A stretch of 10,315 nucleotides of DNA from DASQDN01 sp035630195. GTDB taxonomy: Bacteria > Acidobacteriota > Terriglobia > Bryobacterales > Bryobacteraceae. The stretch covers positions 1 to 10,315 of the forward strand of contig DASQLD010000473.1 of NCBI GenBank assembly GCA_035630195.1, read 5' to 3'. Within the stretch, counting starts at the first letter, position 1, and each line of letters begins with the position of its first letter. A program made the translations under genes and the position numbers. This document shows positions 1 to 5,570 of the stretch, one piece after another. The notes beneath the pieces were generated by a model. It did not search any database, was not told the origin of the DNA, and saw nothing but the letters and a program-made list of their open reading frames with translations.

Positions 1-139
1 CTCGAGCACCGTGGTTCCCATGAACTATATCGCCTCCTCGGATCCCATCGCTACTCCTGAGCCTTTGACTTTGGCATCGGTGGGAAGCGCGCTGCTTTGG
101 GGGTTGGCTTCGTTTCGTAAACGCCGTCGAAAGGACTAA
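1..139 (+). CDS. C-terminus of a PEP-CTERM sorting-domain protein (5' truncated)
   Basis: The open frame runs in from the left edge (first full codon at base 2) and ends at TAA 137-139. Its last residues form a textbook PEP-CTERM tail: a TPEP motif, then a short hydrophobic stretch (LTLASVGSALLWGLASF) and a basic end (RKRRRKD). In this family the tail directs an exported protein to the exosortase/EPS export pathway, where the PEP region is cleaved. It is found in Gram-negative bacteria that make exopolysaccharide. Only about 45 residues are visible, so the function of the mature part is unknown. The gene ends 47 bases before the likely start of the next gene, on the same strand. A weak hairpin (160-166 with 172-178, one G-T pair) lies in that gap, with no T-run to make it a clear terminator. 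Confidence 0.85.
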   Translation, partial: SSTVVPMNYIASSDPIATPEPLTLASVGSALLWGLASFRKRRRKD

Positions 140-186
140 ACGACTCTTTTCGAGCGCGTCCGGTGTTCGATACACTGGTGCACGAA

Positions 187-1359
187 ATGAGATCGATCGC
201 GCCATTCCTGTTTGCCGCCGTCGCTTTATGCGCAGCGGACGTAAAGCTTCCAGCTCCATACCATACACCCTCTAATACGAACCGACCGCAACTGGTTCCT
301 AAACCCGAGGGCGCTGAGTTACGCGTCCCACAGGGCTTCACGGTGGAAGAGTTCGCGTCCTCCCTTGAAAAACCCAGAATCATGTTGCAAGGACGAGGCG
401 GCGAGCTTCTGGTAACCGAGTACATCCCGAATGGCCGGGTTAGCGTTCTTTTCGATAAGAACAAGGATGGAAAGGCTGACACCGAGCGAAAGGTTCTGAT
501 CCAGGGTCTCGACCGTCCCTATGGGATGACGTTCTGGAAGGATTTTCTGTACGTCGCCGAAGCGACTTCGCTCAAGCGCTATAAATATGACGCGAAGACG
601 GTCTCCGTTGGTCCTGGGGAAGAAATCATCCCCATGAAGGACTACGGTAAGGGACACGCAACACGCTCCATCACCTTTGATCCCAAGGGGCAGAAGCTCT
701 ACATGAGCGTGGGCTCGGAAACAAATGCCGATCCAGGAGGTCCGGAAAAGCGGGCGACGATCTGGCAGTGTAATCCGGATGGAACCGCATGTGAAACCTA
801 CGCGAGCGGCCTCCGGAACGCCACATCGATTTACTTCTACCCAGGTTCGAACGTCCTTTGGGCGACCGTTCAGGAGCGAGATGGGTTGGGTGACGATCTC
901 GTCCCGGATTTCATGACCCGAATCCAGGAGGACGGTTTCTATGGGTGGCCGTACGCGTATTTCGGCCCGAATGAAGATCCCAAGAACAAAGGTCAGCGAC
1001 CGGATCTCGTGAAGAAAACGATCGTGCCGGATCTCTCACTCGGAGCCCATACAGCCGTGATCGATTGGAAATTCTACAACAGTAAGCAGTTTCCAGCCAA
1101 GTACCATGGTGGCGCGTTCCTGGCGCTCCACGGGTCCTCAAATCGAGGGAAACGTGTCGGATATTCCGTCGTTTTCGTGCCATTCAAGAATGGCAAGCCT
1201 GCGGGCGAGATGGAGGACTTCCTCACCGGCTTCATGTTCGACGCCGACAAACGCGAAGTTTGGGGCCGTCCAACCGGTGTCACGGTCCTAGCCGACGGCA
1301 GCATGCTTGTAAGCGAAGACGGCGGAAATAAGATCTACCGGGTCTCCTACCGCAAGTAA
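187..1359 (+). CDS. PQQ-dependent sugar/sorbosone dehydrogenase-like secreted beta-propeller (copy 1)
   Basis: This 390-residue protein resembles the soluble glucose/L-sorbosone dehydrogenase family, periplasmic quinoproteins that oxidise sugars or aldoses with PQQ. An N-terminal signal peptide (about residues 1-17, hydrophobic core PFLFAAVAL) is followed by the propeller. Family-like landmarks are His157 in GKGHATRS, in the position of the soluble glucose dehydrogenase general base; Arg210-Asn211 in GLRNATS; FYGWP at 251-255; and WGRPTG near the end. I chose ATG 187 over the upstream in-frame GTG 163 because it puts the signal peptide at the very N-terminus and gives the same length as the paralogue that follows, which aligns without gaps. 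Neither start has a strong ribosome site. Residue 318 is Ser (HGSSNR) where the paralogue has Trp (HGSWNR). No haem motif is present, so an external electron acceptor is needed. The true substrate cannot be read from sequence, and PQQ use is inferred from the family. Confidence 0.85.
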   Translation: MRSIAPFLFAAVALCAADVKLPAPYHTPSNTNRPQLVPKPEGAELRVPQGFTVEEFASSLEKPRIMLQGRGGELLVTEYIPNGRVSVLFDKNKDGKADTERKVLIQGLDRPYGMTFWKDFLYVAEATSLKRYKYDAKTVSVGPGEEIIPMKDYGKGHATRSITFDPKGQKLYMSVGSETNADPGGPEKRATIWQCNPDGTACETYASGLRNATSIYFYPGSNVLWATVQERDGLGDDLVPDFMTRIQEDGFYGWPYAYFGPNEDPKNKGQRPDLVKKTIVPDLSLGAHTAVIDWKFYNSKQFPAKYHGGAFLALHGSSNRGKRVGYSVVFVPFKNGKPAGEMEDFLTGFMFDADKREVWGRPTGVTVLADGSMLVSEDGGNKIYRVSYRK

Positions 1360-1400
1360 GTAGGCTGACATATCAATTCGCTAAACTGGACTCACTGGCC

Positions 1401-2573
1401 ATGAAACTGAAATCCACTTTCTTTGCCGTTGTTGCGGTGGCCGCAGCCGCTGAAGTAAAGCTACCGCCGCCGTTTCACAGTCCTTCGGTACAGAACGGGC
1501 CGCAAGTGGTCGCCCGGCCAGAAGGCGCGCAGCTACGCCTACCCCAAGGTTTTCAGATCGCCGAGTTCGCCTCGGGGTTCGATAAGCCGCGCATCATGTT
1601 ATACACGCCTACTGGCGAGATCCTTGTTACGGAATCGGTCACCAACGGGAAGGTTACCGTGATTTCTGATAAGGACAATGACAACAAAGCCGACAGTCAA
1701 AGAAGGGCATTGATTGAAGGGCTTGACCGGCCGTACGGCATGGCGTTCTGGAAAGACTACTTATATGTCGCAGAAACGACATCGCTGAAACGCTACAAGT
1801 ACGATGCGAAGGCTGTTAGCGTGGGCAAGGGCGAAGAAATTGTCCCGATGCACGAATTCGGCAAGGGACACTGGACGCGCAGTTTGACGTTCGACCCGAA
1901 AGGCGAAAAACTGTATCTGGGCATCGGCTCGGAATCGAACGTGGATCCGGGCGAACCCGAGCGCCGCGCAGCCATTTTGCGTTGCAATCCCGATGGAACG
2001 GGATGCGAGCTTTTCGCGACTGGTACGCGCAACCCGACTTCTATCTATTTCCAGCCGGGAACTAACACGCTTTGGGCATCCATTCAGGAACGGGATCGGC
2101 TCGGCGACGACCTAGTTCCCGATTACTTCACGAGCATCAAACAGGGTGGCTTTTACGGATGGCCATACGCTTACTTCGGTCCTAACGAAGACCCCCGCAA
2201 TAAGGGTAAGGCTCCGGAACTCGTGAAGAAGACGATTGTGCCGGATGTTTCACTGGGAGCGCACGTAGCGGTTATCGATTGGAAGTTTTATACCGCATCG
2301 CAATTTCCAGCCAAGTATCGAAATGGAGCTTTCCTGGCCTTGCATGGATCCTGGAATCGGGCGAATCGTGTTGGACAGTCTGTCGCGTTCGTGCCATTCA
2401 AGGATGGCAAGCCCGCAGGACCTCCGGAAGCGTTCCTCACAGGTTGGATGCTCGGACCGGACAAGCGAGAGGTGTGGGGTCGTCCTACCGGCATCATGAT
2501 CATGAAAGATGGTAGTTTGCTGGTGAGCGACGACGGCGGCAACAAGATTTGGCGCATTTCCTACAAAAACTAG
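1401..2573 (+). CDS. PQQ-dependent sugar/sorbosone dehydrogenase-like secreted beta-propeller (copy 2)
   Basis: This is a tandem paralogue of the gene before it: also 390 residues, alignable end to end without gaps, with most positions identical from about residue 20 onward. It starts at ATG 1401, 41 bases after the previous stop, with a signal peptide MKLKSTFFAVVAVAAAA. Equivalent landmarks are present: GKGHWTRS with the candidate catalytic His, GTRNPTS, GFYGWP, LHGSWNR and EVWGRPTG. The expected role is periplasmic oxidation of a sugar or related alcohol/aldehyde with PQQ, passing electrons to a soluble acceptor. The next frame, a seven-haem cytochrome, begins 25 bases before this gene ends. 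That suggests translational coupling and makes the cytochrome a natural candidate for the electron acceptor. Substrate and cofactor are inferred from family resemblance only. Confidence 0.87.
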   Translation: MKLKSTFFAVVAVAAAAEVKLPPPFHSPSVQNGPQVVARPEGAQLRLPQGFQIAEFASGFDKPRIMLYTPTGEILVTESVTNGKVTVISDKDNDNKADSQRRALIEGLDRPYGMAFWKDYLYVAETTSLKRYKYDAKAVSVGKGEEIVPMHEFGKGHWTRSLTFDPKGEKLYLGIGSESNVDPGEPERRAAILRCNPDGTGCELFATGTRNPTSIYFQPGTNTLWASIQERDRLGDDLVPDYFTSIKQGGFYGWPYAYFGPNEDPRNKGKAPELVKKTIVPDVSLGAHVAVIDWKFYTASQFPAKYRNGAFLALHGSWNRANRVGQSVAFVPFKDGKPAGPPEAFLTGWMLGPDKREVWGRPTGIMIMKDGSLLVSDDGGNKIWRISYKN

Positions 2574-3178
2574 TTTGGCTGCTGCCGCTGGCCGTGAGCC
2601 TGGCCGCGGCAGCACCCTTTTCCCACCGAGTTCACCTTCAACAAAAGCTTACTTGCGCGGTTTGCCATACCCGGGCCACAAAGAGTGTTAAAGCGGAAGA
2701 CAATCTTCTTCCGAGTCGCACGCTTTGCGCCGGCTGCCACAAGGATTCGAAAGAGGTCAAAACTCCTCGCAAGCTGACTGTCACGAAGTTTAATCACTCC
2801 CTGCACGCAAAGTTGGATAACATCGGGCCGACAATCGCAAAGGCCATTGAGGCCAAGACGTACCTCGGAAATCCGGCGAGCATACAACTCCAAGAACTCA
2901 AGACGAGCAATTCGTGCACCGCCTGTCATCGAGGCATGGATAGGTCCGACGACGTTACTCTCGCACTCTTTCCGCATATGGCGGACTGTCTCGTGTGCCA
3001 TGACCGCATCGATGCGCCGTTCAGTTGTTCAAAATGCCACACAGAAGGCCCGCATCTCAAACCGGCCTCCCACACAAACGACTGGATCGATCGTCATAGT
3101 TCCACCAAGACTCCCAAGGACAAGCAAAGTTGCGTCGTTTGCCATGGCCGGAAGTTCACCTGCCAGGGTTGCCACTAA
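2549..3178 (+). CDS. Exported seven-haem c-type cytochrome (cytochrome c3/c7-like)
   Basis: The 209-residue protein carries seven CXXCH haem-attachment motifs, at residues 36-40, 60-64, 123-127, 147-151, 160-164, 195-199 and 205-209; the last His is the final residue. A signal peptide (LVWLLPLAVSLAAAA, about 8-22) targets it to the periplasm, where the haems are attached. HxxH pairs before the motifs (His26/His29, His83/His86) could supply distal ligands, as in small multihaem cytochromes. The only usual start codon that includes a complete signal peptide is TTG 2549, inside the preceding dehydrogenase gene, giving a 25-base overlap in a different frame. In-frame alternatives (CTG, or GTG 2594) would cut into the signal. 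The likely role is periplasmic electron shuttling, plausibly between the upstream PQQ dehydrogenases and other redox partners such as the ten-haem cytochrome encoded 1.4 kb downstream. The exact start is the least certain point. Confidence 0.88.
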   Translation: MAHFLQKLVWLLPLAVSLAAAAPFSHRVHLQQKLTCAVCHTRATKSVKAEDNLLPSRTLCAGCHKDSKEVKTPRKLTVTKFNHSLHAKLDNIGPTIAKAIEAKTYLGNPASIQLQELKTSNSCTACHRGMDRSDDVTLALFPHMADCLVCHDRIDAPFSCSKCHTEGPHLKPASHTNDWIDRHSSTKTPKDKQSCVVCHGRKFTCQGCH

Positions 3179-3368
3179 ACTTTGTTGAACTATCGGATTT
3201 TTTGGCAGACCTCCTTATGTGGTGACGACACATCGGATTTTGCGCCGTTGCCTTACTACTGCTTAAATCAAGAATGGGCACATTGAAGAGTGAAACGCGC
3301 TCGCCCCGTGCACTCCTTAGTGACTAACGGCAAACATGGAAGAAGGCGGAACGGGAAGCTCTTCGCCA

Positions 3369-3388
3369 GGCGCCCCGCTGCGGGCGCC
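3369..3388 (+). promoter_or_regulatory. GC-rich hairpin in the regulator leader
   Basis: GGCGCCC and GGGCGCC form a perfect 7-bp, all-GC stem with a 6-base loop, directly after a weaker 6-bp hairpin (3345-3367). No T-run follows, so it is not a standard intrinsic terminator. It would lie in the transcript about 65 bases before the regulator start. Role unknown. Confidence 0.45.
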
Positions 3389-3440
3389 ATCACCCCAACT
3401 GCGACCTAAAATCCTACCTCCTACCTGCCGATAACACCGT

Positions 3441-3446
3441 GTAGGA
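3441..3446 (+). promoter_or_regulatory. Ribosome site of the regulator, with two upstream complements
   Basis: GTAGGA lies 6 bases before the GTG start at 3453 and is the best Shine-Dalgarno candidate, so it supports that start. The exact complement TCCTAC occurs twice just upstream (3412-3417 and 3419-3424), because CCTACCT is tandemly repeated. Either copy could mask the ribosome site in a 6-bp hairpin. Masking is inferred; the complementarity is visible. Confidence 0.45.
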
Positions 3447-3452
3447 ATAAGA

Positions 3453-4118
3453 GTGCATTCAGTCACGATTTACGTGTGTGAGAACCAGCCAGTACTGGTT
3501 GAAGGGCTGCAACGAATTATCGACGCGTGCGACGATCTCAAAATCGTCGGTCAAGCGTCCGATATGGGCGTAGCCATTGCCGAACTCGCCGGTACTCCCG
3601 CCGATATTTTCTTCATCGGTCAACCTTTTTCGGCCAAGTCGATCCTGCCTTTGCTCAGTCAGGCTCGAGAAGCGGAACTGGGCGTGGCGATTGTGCTCTG
3701 GGTCGGAGAACTGAGTGAAATGGATTCCTTTCGCGCTCTCCAGATGGGCGCCAAAGGGATCATTCGCAAGACCCAACCGGTGTCCATCGTAATCGAGTGC
3801 CTGCGTACCGTTGCTTCCGGATCGATCTACCTGGAGAGCGCGTTACGGCCAGCAACAGGCGTTCTTCCGCGCCGAAATGGCGTGCTTCGCATCACCCGCC
3901 GCGAACGAGAGATTGTGGAGTTTGTGTGCCGTGGTCTGAAGAATAAAGAAATCGCTGAAGCTTTATCGATTACACCGGGTACCGTAAAAGTGCATCTGAT
4001 GCACATTTTCGAAAAGACCGGCGTGAAAGACCGCTTCCAACTGGCGCTCCAGGGGCGACAGTTCTTGAGCGCCGCTGAGGCTGACGCGGCTGCTTTGCGC
4101 AATATATCCGAGGCCTGA
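3453..4118 (+). CDS. NarL/LuxR-family DNA-binding regulator with degenerate receiver domain
   Basis: The 221-residue protein has two domains in NarL order. The N-terminal receiver-like fold (about 4-125) includes VEGLQRII, GAKGIIRK and a typical length. The C-terminal LuxR-type helix-turn-helix (about 145-205) is well kept: TRREREIVEFVCRGLKNKEI, then GTVKVHLMHIFEKTGV. The receiver lacks key phosphorylation residues. The Asp expected at the end of beta-3 is Gly56 (DIFFIGQP). The usual Asp-Asp acidic pair at the end of beta-1 reads Cys9-Glu10. The conserved Thr/Ser of beta-4 is Trp83 (IVLWVG). Only the Lys (Lys106) remains. Normal aspartyl phosphorylation is therefore unlikely, and control may be by ligand, partner protein or expression level. 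No histidine kinase is adjacent. The gene sits between the heptahaem and decahaem cytochrome genes, so it is a candidate regulator of them. GTG 3453 has a nearby GTAGGA ribosome site. Confidence 0.9.
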   Translation: MHSVTIYVCENQPVLVEGLQRIIDACDDLKIVGQASDMGVAIAELAGTPADIFFIGQPFSAKSILPLLSQAREAELGVAIVLWVGELSEMDSFRALQMGAKGIIRKTQPVSIVIECLRTVASGSIYLESALRPATGVLPRRNGVLRITRREREIVEFVCRGLKNKEIAEALSITPGTVKVHLMHIFEKTGVKDRFQLALQGRQFLSAAEADAAALRNISEA

Positions 4119-4226
4119 TGGCTGCCTAGCGGGATCGAGTTTTTCCGGAGCCGAGATTCCATTCACGAATTCTATTGAACCAGGCGGCCTATATCAGGTT
4201 CTGCAGCACGGAGGGAACACCTGTGA

Positions 4227-4580
4227 ATGGACCATATTTCAACGACTCAGTCTGCCGACGTTCCCGGAAGCAGATCGCGCGTTCATCGTTTGCCCACATC
4301 GAGCAAGGCCATTAAGCTGGAGTCCAAAGGACGGGTGGCTCATGCAGAGGGGCCTGAATCGCGGGGCGGGGGTGGTCGGGTCTTCAGAGGTGCGGGCGAA
4401 GAGCACCCGTTCCCAGGACCTGACCGATATTGCCTTACTCACGAAGAGTGTCCACATGCGGCTATGGCGATCGGCGGTGGTCTGAAGGCGAAACGAACCG
4501 AAAAATTCGGTTCGTTTCGATCTTCACGACTACACGAGCTTCCGAAGGACATCAACGCCCCGGCGCCTGATCCGGCGTGA
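4227..4580 (+). CDS. Doubtful 117-residue hypothetical protein
   Basis: The ATG lies 11 bases after GGAGGG. The TGA overlaps a possible GTG start of the downstream cytochrome by four bases (GTGA). Against it: no recognisable domain, signal peptide or membrane segment; a Gly/Arg/Ser/Pro-rich composition; and a perfect 14-bp inverted repeat inside the frame (translated as KAKRTEKFGSFR), which would be odd in coding sequence. I keep it only as a possibility, because the ribosome site and the overlap are real. Confidence 0.2.
   Translation: MDHISTTQSADVPGSRSRVHRLPTSSKAIKLESKGRVAHAEGPESRGGGGRVFRGAGEEHPFPGPDRYCLTHEECPHAAMAIGGGLKAKRTEKFGSFRSSRLHELPKDINAPAPDPA
4489..4519. promoter_or_regulatory. Perfect 14-bp inverted repeat (candidate operator or RNA hairpin)
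   Basis: CGAAACGAACCGAA (4489-4502) and TTCGGTTCGTTTCG (4506-4519) are exact reverse complements around a 3-base AAA centre. As DNA it is a long dyad of the kind bound by dimeric regulators. As RNA it is a stable hairpin without a following T-run. It lies about 100 bases before the likely start of the decahaem cytochrome and downstream of the LuxR-type regulator gene, so an operator for the conduit genes is the leading guess. Confidence 0.6.
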
Positions 4581-4621
4581 ACGGCTGGATCAATGATATC
4601 GTCGGGACTTCTGAGCATAAT

Positions 4622-5566
4622 GTGAAGGTGCGCTCGTTCACAACGACTATCTTCCTTGCGATGGCGGCCTGGGCGCAGACTGGGCCGCTGCAAACCCGAG
4701 TCGATCCGAATTTCCCGCAATACGTCGGCAGTTCCATCTGCAAGACCTGCCATCCGGACGTCTGGTTAAACTTCTATAAAAACCCGCATTACAAGTCGCT
4801 CGCCTCGGGAACCGCCGCGCCAGATAGGACGGGTTGCGAAAGCTGTCACGGTCCCGGCAAAGCCCACGTAGAGGCTCGGGGAGGGAAGGCGACGATTATT
4901 GCGTTTAGCGAGTTGTCTCCGAAAGCGACACTCGATAACTGTCTTTCCTGTCACGGGAAGGACATCAGTCGTGCCGATATTCGCCGGTCGGATCACTCGC
5001 AGAACGACGTGGTGTGTTCCTCGTGTCACTCCATTCACCGATCTCCGACTCCGAAATTCCTGCTGGCGAAGAAACAGACAAACCTCTGCTACGACTGCCA
5101 TACCCAGGTGCGCGCACAGTTCAACATGCCGTCAAAGCACCGTGTCAACGAAGGTGTGATGACGTGCAGCGATTGTCATAATCCGCACGGCGCCCCTGCT
5201 CCGACGTGGCGGATGAGCGCCCGGCCGCGCATGGTGGATCAGGGGCTTGTCAACGAGCAGCCCTGTCTGCGGTGCCATACCGACAAACGCGGCCCCTTCC
5301 TTTTCGAACACGTTGCAGTACGGGTGGACGGTTGTGAGTCGTGCCACTCTCCCCATGGTTCGACGAACGCCCGATTGCTGAAGCGTCCCGTGCTCTTCAC
5401 CCTGTGTCTCGAATGTCATACCGGTCAGAGCGGTTTTGGCCGTACCGGCGAAGGCATTCCCACTCAGTCTCCATCGCATAATATGGCCGATCCGAAATAT
5501 CGGAATTGCACTACGTGCCACGTGCGCATCCACGGCAGCAATGCCGATCAACGGTTTCTGAGGTAA
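4622..5566 (+). CDS. Decahaem c-type cytochrome of the DmsE/MtrA/PioA type
   Basis: From GTG 4622 the 314-residue protein has a signal peptide (FTTTIFLAMAAWA, cut near residue 18) and ten CXXCH motifs at residues 40, 72, 107, 132, 156, 182, 215, 238, 262 and 296. Ten haems and this length match MtrA and DmsE. Family-typical stretches include GPFLFEHVAVRVDGCESCH before haem 8, SPHGS after it, and the closing CTTCHVRIHGSN. In MtrA-type systems this cytochrome plugs into an outer-membrane barrel and carries electrons between the periplasm and the cell surface. The next gene, four bases on, encodes such a barrel. The in-frame GTG 4577 would add 15 polar residues before the signal peptide; I prefer 4622 (or GTG 4628), though none has a good ribosome site. 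The direction of electron flow, to metal oxides or in from Fe(II), cannot be told from sequence. The symbol mtrA is withheld because PioA, MtoA and DmsE are equally close by eye. Confidence 0.93.
   Translation: MKVRSFTTTIFLAMAAWAQTGPLQTRVDPNFPQYVGSSICKTCHPDVWLNFYKNPHYKSLASGTAAPDRTGCESCHGPGKAHVEARGGKATIIAFSELSPKATLDNCLSCHGKDISRADIRRSDHSQNDVVCSSCHSIHRSPTPKFLLAKKQTNLCYDCHTQVRAQFNMPSKHRVNEGVMTCSDCHNPHGAPAPTWRMSARPRMVDQGLVNEQPCLRCHTDKRGPFLFEHVAVRVDGCESCHSPHGSTNARLLKRPVLFTLCLECHTGQSGFGRTGEGIPTQSPSHNMADPKYRNCTTCHVRIHGSNADQRFLR
5560..5564 (+). promoter_or_regulatory. Ribosome site GAGGT overlapping the decahaem cytochrome stop
   Basis: GAGGT lies six bases before ATG 5571 and overlaps the TAA (5564-5566) of the decahaem cytochrome. 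This fixes the barrel start and indicates that the two genes are translated from one message. Confidence 0.7.
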
Positions 5567-5570
5567 CGTC

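Larger units (their letters stand above)
3179..3452. other. Gene-less leader/intergenic stretch before the regulator
   Basis: I see no coding frame in these 274 bases. The stretch contains a repeated ATCGGATTTT (3192-3201 and 3232-3241, 40 bases apart). Two adjacent hairpins follow: GGCGGA 3345-3350 with TTCGCC 3362-3367, and GGCGCCC 3369-3375 with GGGCGCC 3382-3388. Next is a tandem CCTACCT repeat (3413-3426), close to the start of the next gene. I found no convincing -35/-10 pair and no signature of a known riboswitch. It probably holds the promoter and a structured 5' untranslated region for the downstream regulator. Confidence 0.5.
4119..4621. other. About 500 bases without a convincing gene, upstream of the conduit pair
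   Basis: No frame here resembles a known family. GGAGGG at 4210-4215 is a good ribosome site. It precedes GTG 4223 (a 30-residue frame ending at 4315) and ATG 4227 (a 117-residue frame, Gly/Arg/Pro-rich, ending at 4580). A third short frame, 4342-4485, ends just before the large inverted repeat. The 117-residue frame would overlap an in-frame GTG at 4577 of the decahaem cytochrome as GTGA, which is a coupling-like arrangement. Its composition, however, looks like non-coding or decayed sequence, so I do not call it a gene with confidence. The stretch most likely holds the promoter and control sites of the conduit genes, possibly over a gene remnant. Confidence 0.45.

Noticed and set aside
160..178. 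Weak hairpin between the PEP-CTERM gene and the first dehydrogenase
   Set aside because: A 7-bp stem with one G-T pair and no T-run is not enough to call a terminator.
163..186. GTG 163 as the start of the first dehydrogenase
   Set aside because: It would put eight residues, including charged ones, before an otherwise complete signal peptide and break the equal length with the paralogue; ATG 187 is better.
51..657. Minus-strand open frames opposite the first dehydrogenase gene
   Set aside because: They overlap a well-supported secreted quinoprotein and the PEP-CTERM tail, and show no signal, motif or ribosome site of their own.
4119..4621. Possible GEMM (cyclic dinucleotide) riboswitch upstream of the cytochrome genes
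   Set aside because: Such riboswitches precede cytochrome genes in some metal reducers, so I looked for the conserved GGCAAACC and GACGCAAAGCC segments here and in 3179-3452. Neither region has both; only a partial GGCAAAC occurs near 3329.
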